A stretch of DNA of 60,136 bases from Symbiodinium natans. Taxonomy: Eukaryota > Sar > Dinophyceae > Suessiales > Symbiodiniaceae. The DNA lies in NCBI GenBank assembly GCA_905221605.1, contig CAJNDS010001657.1, positions 623,876 to 684,011 on the forward strand. Reading direction: 5' to 3'. Within the stretch, counting starts at the first letter, position 1; each line of letters opens with the position of its first letter. Below, in pieces: positions 54,826 to 60,136 of this stretch. A program made the position numbers and the translations under genes. The notes below the pieces were generated by a model. The model ran no database searches, was not told where the DNA came from, and saw nothing but the letters and a program-made list of their open reading frames with translations.

Positions 54826-57395
54826 ATATGGCGCAGAAGCTGTGGAGGTTGGGACGCAGACTCGCTTCGAAAGCTTGGTGACATGTGATGAAGAGCAGCA
54901 ATGGCCCGATAGTAGCGGGCCATCTACACTTTTATCCCACCCCACGTCTCAGGCGGCAAAACCACCAAACCTATTCCTCTTGGGTTTAGGCCTAAACTCA
55001 AGCCAACCGCCCACTTCCAAAAACTTCTTCCATTTAGGGGGTCTCAGGTTCCAGCTAGGTAGGGTATAGCAGGGCCGAGGGGAGGGGGTGGCAGCAATTT
55101 TTTTTTTCAGAGGGTCCAGCAGCCAACAGACGCCCCCTGGTCGCTGGTCCGGGACCCCCCTGGGCTGGGGCCCTCAAATACAACCTTCAGAAGCTTGGGG
55201 CTCTGGGTTTAGGATTGTCTTTAATCGGGACCAGACTGGTTTCGAGGAGAACGGGCTGCGGCACCGGGCCCATCGTGGGTGCAGCATTGCCCTGCCAGCC
55301 AAACAATGGAACGCCCAATCTGCCATGTGAGCCAAGTGATCTGGGATGTGACTAGGGTTTGGGTTTCAGGGTGTGGAGTAAAAGGGATATAGGGTTTAGG
55401 GTTTAGGGTTACGCAGTTAGGATCGAATCTCGAGGAGCCTGGCTGCTGCAATGCACTGTGTATGGTTTCGCGCTTGGAGGACTAATAGGGTAGAGGCATG
55501 AGTGATTCTTTGCCAGTGCACGAAAGATAGCTTGGTATCCATGGATCCCTGTTTCAGGAAAGAACCGAGGTCTGTCCTATTGTAGGGGGGGGGGGGGTAC
55601 CTGAAAAACTGCGGCACATGGAGTTTGTGTCCCACGGTTCGTGCAGCTACGTGTGAGCTGTCAGTCAGCTCAAGCGCCTCATGCGCGTCTCAAGATGAGA
55701 TGCAGCAGTAGGGAGAGGCAATCTGCACCCAAGCTATCAACTTTCGCTCGGCTGTCTCAGCTGGAAGGCTTTGGGGTTTAGGGATGGATCTCTTATATGT
55801 CCTCTTTGCCAGAAAAGGGTGCCTTTTATTCTTAGGAAACTGGTGCAACCTAGAGAAGCTGAAAGCTCTGGGGTCTGAGGCACGGTGGTTCAGGGTTTTT
55901 GGCTTAGGTTCAGCCCACGTTGTCCTGCAACATTGTCTTTTCGACGGCCAAGTGGGGTGCAGGGTTGAGGGTTTAGGGTGTGTACGGGGCTTGCTTAACA
56001 TGGCTTTACCTGCTTTAGTTTGGGTCTATAGGCTTGGGTGTTCTTGGACCTAGACCCGATAGATGCCCGTAACCCTAAACCCTAAACCTAAAGCCTAAAC
56101 CCCAAATTTTCATAGATGTAATCTACCGGTTCGATCAATACCGATATATTAACGATTCGATAAAGTGTTGGTAGCATTGATCGTAGCGGATCGTTCGATA
56201 CTCGGGTTTAGGGTTTAGGTTTTAGGGTTTGATCGATAGAGGTGTGCTTAACCATTCACAGCCGCCCTTCTTGGAATGCAATACTGTGCAGCATAAGTAA
56301 GTCCAGGTGAGGGGGTTAAAACCCTAAATCCTAAACTTTTTGGGAAGGGTGCGGGAATCAGAGCCCGAACCTAAATTCCTAAACCTCTGGTCGTGGTCGT
56401 CGTCGAAAGGAAAGCAATACATAGACATATCCGAAATATTCAGTACCTTGACCGCCAGGGCCAGCAAGCCGGGGTTTAGGGTTTAGGTTTTAAGGGCTAC
56501 TTGGGTAGCAGGGCCCAGTGACTGCAATCATTTGAAGGTTGGCCTCGGTTGCAGGTAGACACGAACATGACCAACAATCAGGGCATGATGCCTCTACAGT
56601 ACGCATTAGAGACTTGGCTGAATTTGTCTTACGTAGCCCCACGCCCTGTGCTAGTCATGCACATACTACGCAGCTTGTACTGACCGTGCACATGCTCGTA
56701 TGGGGCTATGGAACTGTCTCTTATTCCTCTGGGCATTGACCTCTTTTCCCGTGATGCGGGCCCCTGCTCCTGGGTTTAGGATTTAGGGTTTCAGACCATC
56801 GGGAAAAGAGAACAACGTCGACAGTCCCAAAGAAGGCCGTGCCGAGAAGTGGGCGAAGACAGCGCGCGGGATCGCTAAACTCCATAAACCTCAAGCTGGC
56901 TCTACTACCTCACTCCAGGCGCTGGTCCTTCAAGACGTCCGCCAGAGATAATGCTTTGCACTGCCGTTGCTAATGCTTCGCATACATCGCTCGGAAAAGA
57001 TGGAAAGACTAGAGCTCCCAGCCGGGCGCGTGCAAGTGTGCGCAGTCACTCTGTCAACCCTTAAATTGAATGCCGCTCATCTGGAAACATTTTTTGAAAA
57101 CGCAGCCGACTTTGGCCCGCGCCAGGTCTTGAGTAGAGAGGCATGCCAATGTGCGGCCAGCGTGGCGGCATGAAGGACTAGGGGTGCGCGCTCGGCCGAG
57201 CACTTGCCCTGGCTGAGCTGCTGCCTGGGAGGGAGGGACTCCTTCAGGGAAGTGGCATGAAGTGGCCTGATAAGCCCTAAGTCCTAAGCCCCCCAAACTG
57301 ACAGAGCACACGTACCGTAACAACATAACAAACAATTAACAACGTAGCACAATAGCAGCATATCAGCATAGCTTCCAAACAGCAGAACAACAAAA

Positions 57396-57439
57396 CGACG
57401 ACGACGACGGCGACGGCGGCGGCGGCGGCGACGGCGACG
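57396..57439 (+). repeat. (GAC/GGC)n trinucleotide repeat
   Basis: GACGACGACGACGGCGACGG followed by GGC units. A run of two interleaved trinucleotides. Confidence 0.9.
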
Positions 57440-58126
57440 TACGGCGACATTATTTTAAACTCATTGCGGGCGAGTGAGAACTGCCTTTGGCACCTGTTGA
57501 AGTAAAAAAAAATTGGAGATTCGCAGTCCAGCCATCTGAGAGCTAAACATCAAAGCAAAGCACGCCCAGGCTAGGAGCACGAGCCCTGCTGGAGCCCTGC
57601 GATCGCAGTAAAATGCGCCGAGACCCAGGGCTATCCTTGCCACGAGCTTAAATCGAGGAATCCAGAATTCACAAGGGGGAGAGGTGGAGGAGGGGGAAGG
57701 CGAAGGAGACAAATCTTCGGAATAGGGAGAAACAACACCGATTCCATCCTGCCGGCCTCCATGGGAGCCAAAGCAGCAAAACCATACTAAAACTTCTGAA
57801 AAGGCATCTAAGGCACCTCTACACAAAACCTCCTTTGCAAGTTGAAAGAGAAGAAGTCCTCCACGACCCGAAGAAATTGCAGCTCACTGTGGCCAAAGAC
57901 CAAAGAGGAGACTCCTCGCCAAAATGCAAGCCTCCGTCGCCCAAATTGTGAGCCACCTCACGCACAGTCACGCACCAATGGCTGTTTGGTCGTACTGCTT
58001 GGCAGCCGTCTCCCGTCTAGAGGTAACTCACAGCTTCACAGCACACTGGCAGAGGGCCGTAAGAGTTGGAAGCAGCGCTTCCCAGAGACACTTGCTTATA
58101 AAGCCTAGTCCGGCAACTCACCAGGG

Positions 58127-58301
58127 GAAGCCGACCGAGTCGACAATTCCGGCAGCGCCTTCCCAAGAAACGGCAAGCGGGAAGTGGCAAGCGTGCTGAA
58201 TACGGCTCAAAATAACCTGAGTGTTCTCCTCCAATTCAAGTCTCAGTGGGCGAGTCCGGCAATCCACAAGGTGGAAGCCGACCGAGTCGACAATTCCGGC
58301 A
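58127..58301 (+). repeat. Direct repeat, 28 bp, 147 bp apart
   Basis: GAAGCCGACCGAGTCGACAA plus eight more bases occurs at 58127-58154 and 58274-58301. The bases just upstream are also similar (TCCGGCAA then a CCA word). The repeated core includes the GTCGAC palindrome. Confidence 0.85.
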
Positions 58302-58809
58302 GTTGCGCCCCATGACTGAGTACAAAAGCGTTGACAAGGGGCCAGCGCCTTCCCAGTCTGATGCAGCAAGCGGGCTGAAGTGTTCGGGTGGCTTTAAGCG
58401 AAGAGGTCAAGTCTGGTGCCAGGCAAGCTCCTGCGCTTTCTTCAAGAGAAAATTCTGCGAATGCTCCGAATGTCAATGTTCCAAATGTCAATGCCGGTGC
58501 CGTCGCTGTGTCGCCATCCACTATTTTTCTCCCAGAAAATCTGTAACTTCGGTTGCAGAGGAGGTACTCCCTCCACCTTGCGGACAGGTGGAAATGCCTA
58601 CCGCCTATCCCAGAGCTGCCTGCTGTGGCTTCGTGGCTGGGACCCGGGAATCGGGGCCCGGAAATGGGACCCGGCAGTTCACGGCTGGGTCTGCGCACGG
58701 CCTCCAAAGGTTAAGGCCAAATCCTGATGCTTGTGCGAAGACGGGGTTTGGCCTGGAGGCTGATTGACCTGCCAGCTGCTGTTAAGCCGTGGCAGCAACA
58801 ACAACAGCA

Positions 58810-60136
58810 GCAGCAGCAACTTCAACTTGATAGCGGCAACTTCGTACCATGAGCCCGCAAGGTCTGGGCTCTCAAAGCGGCTCCTGGATGGACGTGGAGC
58901 ATCCAGCTCCCACTCATTTTGGAACTCCACCGTAATTCCGTGGGAGCATGGAGTGAGCGAGGTGAGTGCGGAACGAGGCTTTCTCCTGTTCAGACTTTCT
59001 CCAGAGCTGCGCAAGTCTAGAGTGGAGCTTCCCGGGGAGCAAGATATCGACAGGCGAGTGTTGCTGCAGATTCGACCTGATGGTTCCAATCAGACTGCGC
59101 AAGGCCTTTCAGATGCCATGTCAGATGCTGGTGTCCAGGGTTGCATGCGTTACTGTTGGATCAAGATGTGAGTGATGATCATCGTGTCAAGATTCCAGCT
59201 GATGTTAAGCAAAGGTGTGCTAAGCAAGTGTGCTCTACGACTCCAGCGTGTGATGCAACTCCAGAGATGTCAACAGACAGCTTGTGTTTTCCGGCTATGT
59301 CAGACTTTTCTTCAGATAGTTCTGACTCAGCTTCATCTTCCGATACCTCTTCCGATTCAGAATCCGAAACGCAAGAAGAACCACAGCAGATGCCAAACTC
59401 CAGAGAGATGCCGAAGCCCACGGCCCGGGAGACTCAAATGATTGTCAAGTTGCATGTGAACTTGTCCCATCCTCCGCGGGATCAGTTCTTGCGTATCCTC
59501 AAGGCGGCGGCCACAAAGGCTCACATTCTGAAATGGGTCCGCGATGACATGACCTGTGCGCACTGTGATTTGCAGCGTCGACCCAGGCACAGACGTAAAG
59601 CAGCCATTCCTCCATCATATCGGTTTAACGAAGTTTTGGGGATGGATGTGTTTTATGTGAACTTTATGCAAAAATCAGTGCCATTCCTGAACGTTGTGGA
59701 CCATGGAACAGGGTTTCAGATGACCTGCGTTGTGCGCAACAAGCATCATGAAGTATCTGGTGGTACTCCGTGTTCTGCAGATGTATGGCGCACTTTTCAG
59801 ACCACCTGGTTGAGATATTTCTTTGAGCCTGAGATAATTGTCACAGATCAAGGGGCTGAATTTGAAGGGCGCTTTAGTCGGGGCCTATAGAACAGCACGG
59901 AGTATTTCACTGGGTCGCAGCGCGTGAAGCTCCATGGCAAAATGCGCGAGCTGAACGGCATGGAGGCTGGCTAAAATCCAGACTGAGTGCTGAACTTGAG
60001 TCAGGAGCATGTGTTCTGGAAACCGTGTCAGATCTGGAAGAGTTCGTGTCAGCATTGACTTCCTGCAACAATCAATGGTATAGTAGAGGTGGTTTTTCGC
60101 CTCTTCAGTTGATTTTTGGGCACGGTCCAAGAGTCC
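58810..60136 (+). CDS. pol: Copia-type Pol: pre-integrase and integrase, frameshifted, runs off the window
   Basis: Integrase inserts the element DNA. Coding sense appears in one frame at about 58860-59140 (SERGFLLFRLSPELRKSR), then moves to the frame 59141-59890. That frame has a Ser/Asp-rich acidic linker, the HHCC zinc site (KLHVNLSHPPRDQ, then TCAHCD), and the core domain: LGMDVFYVNF holds the first catalytic Asp and VTDQGAEFEGRF the second. At about 59880 one extra base puts a stop (tag) in frame. The sense continues one frame over as EQHGVFHWVAAREAPWQNAR then AERHGGW, with the catalytic Glu, and SPLQLIFGHG to the window end. All three D-D-E residues are visible, but no single frame holds them. 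Confidence 0.82.

Larger units (their letters stand above)
51593..58800. other. About 7 kb of non-coding DNA splitting the retrotransposon
   Basis: No recognised coding domain. Many scattered TTTAGGG/CCCTAAA words (53160-53195, 53440-53470, 53600-53760, 54060-54100, 54590-54620, 54735-54825, 55390-55410, 56070-56105, 56200-56230, 56470-56490, 56775-56790), several hairpins and G runs (54668-54684, 55586-55598). A minus frame at 57461-57826 contains a hydrophobic stretch (LGLGAF...LVLLAWACFALMF) but no match. Exon-like text near 52240-52360 is unassigned. Exact ends of the insertion are not defined. Confidence 0.55.
48417..60136 (+). mobile_element. Ty1/copia-type LTR retrotransposon, split by an insertion, truncated by window edge
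   Basis: Order seen: 5' LTR, primer-binding site, gag, zinc knuckle, aspartic protease, then after about 7 kb of unrelated DNA, pre-integrase zinc site and integrase. Integrase before RT is the Ty1/copia order; no RT is seen before the window ends. The left boundary falls inside array unit 3. Several frame changes make the copy defective. The interrupted interval is about 51590-58800. Confidence 0.8.

Noticed and set aside
57461-57826. Membrane protein gene on the minus strand
   Set aside because: A single hydrophobic stretch, no recognised family, and no supporting neighbours or splice evidence.
58416-58620. Cys-rich frame (CECSECQCSKCQCRCRRC) as a metal-binding protein
   Set aside because: Short Cys run arising from TGC/TGT-rich local sequence with no conserved flank, inside the insertion region; other frames equally open.

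Overview
The window reads as nuclear DNA of a dinoflagellate, probably Symbiodiniaceae-like. The reasons are many interstitial TTTAGGG/CCCTAAA stretches (plant/dinoflagellate-type telomere repeat), genes cut into very short exons with GC, GA and GT donors and AG|G acceptors, and several transposon protein types that I associate with dinoflagellate genomes. No complete intronless host gene is visible. Most long open frames are repeats or antisense shadows.

Layout. 1-2.4 kb: repeats and unassigned DNA. 2.4-9.4 kb, plus strand: a thioredoxin reductase gene recovered exon by exon (19 exons, most 18-60 nt); its N-terminal FAD exons were not found. 9.4-12.2 kb: unassigned. 12.2-15.9 kb: a mosaic of broken LINE pieces on both strands. 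15.9-18.8 kb, minus strand: a broken tyrosine recombinase with a 271-bp internal tandem duplication, and upstream exons of unknown function. 22.0-23.7 kb: a 9-bp minisatellite. 27.4-31.5 kb, plus: a two-domain PRMT7/PRMT9-like arginine methyltransferase gene. 33.0-33.4 kb, plus: two exons of a ThiD-like kinase.

33.6-48.4 kb is a tandem array of about 0.75-kb units that carry spliced gene fragments. An 11,719-bp DNA transposon (34659-46377) sits in it. The transposon has terminal inverted repeats beginning CAATGTGATGCCC, a TA target duplication, and all of its ORFs on the minus strand: an N-terminal protein with RPAA repeats, a Cys/His-rich protein, an SR-rich plus C2H2 protein, a zinc-ribbon protein, a coiled-coil protein and a DDE-type transposase candidate. 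The neighbouring array units preserve the empty insertion site, so both ends are fixed to the base. This is the strongest candidate for an undescribed system here.

48417-60136 is a Ty1/copia-type LTR retrotransposon (5' LTR, primer-binding site, gag, zinc knuckle, protease, integrase). It is inserted in the last array unit, is itself split by about 7 kb of telomere-repeat-rich DNA, and runs off the right edge before reverse transcriptase. Gene calls for spliced genes come from reading translated motifs by eye; exon ends are inferred from splice consensus and protein continuity, not from transcripts.
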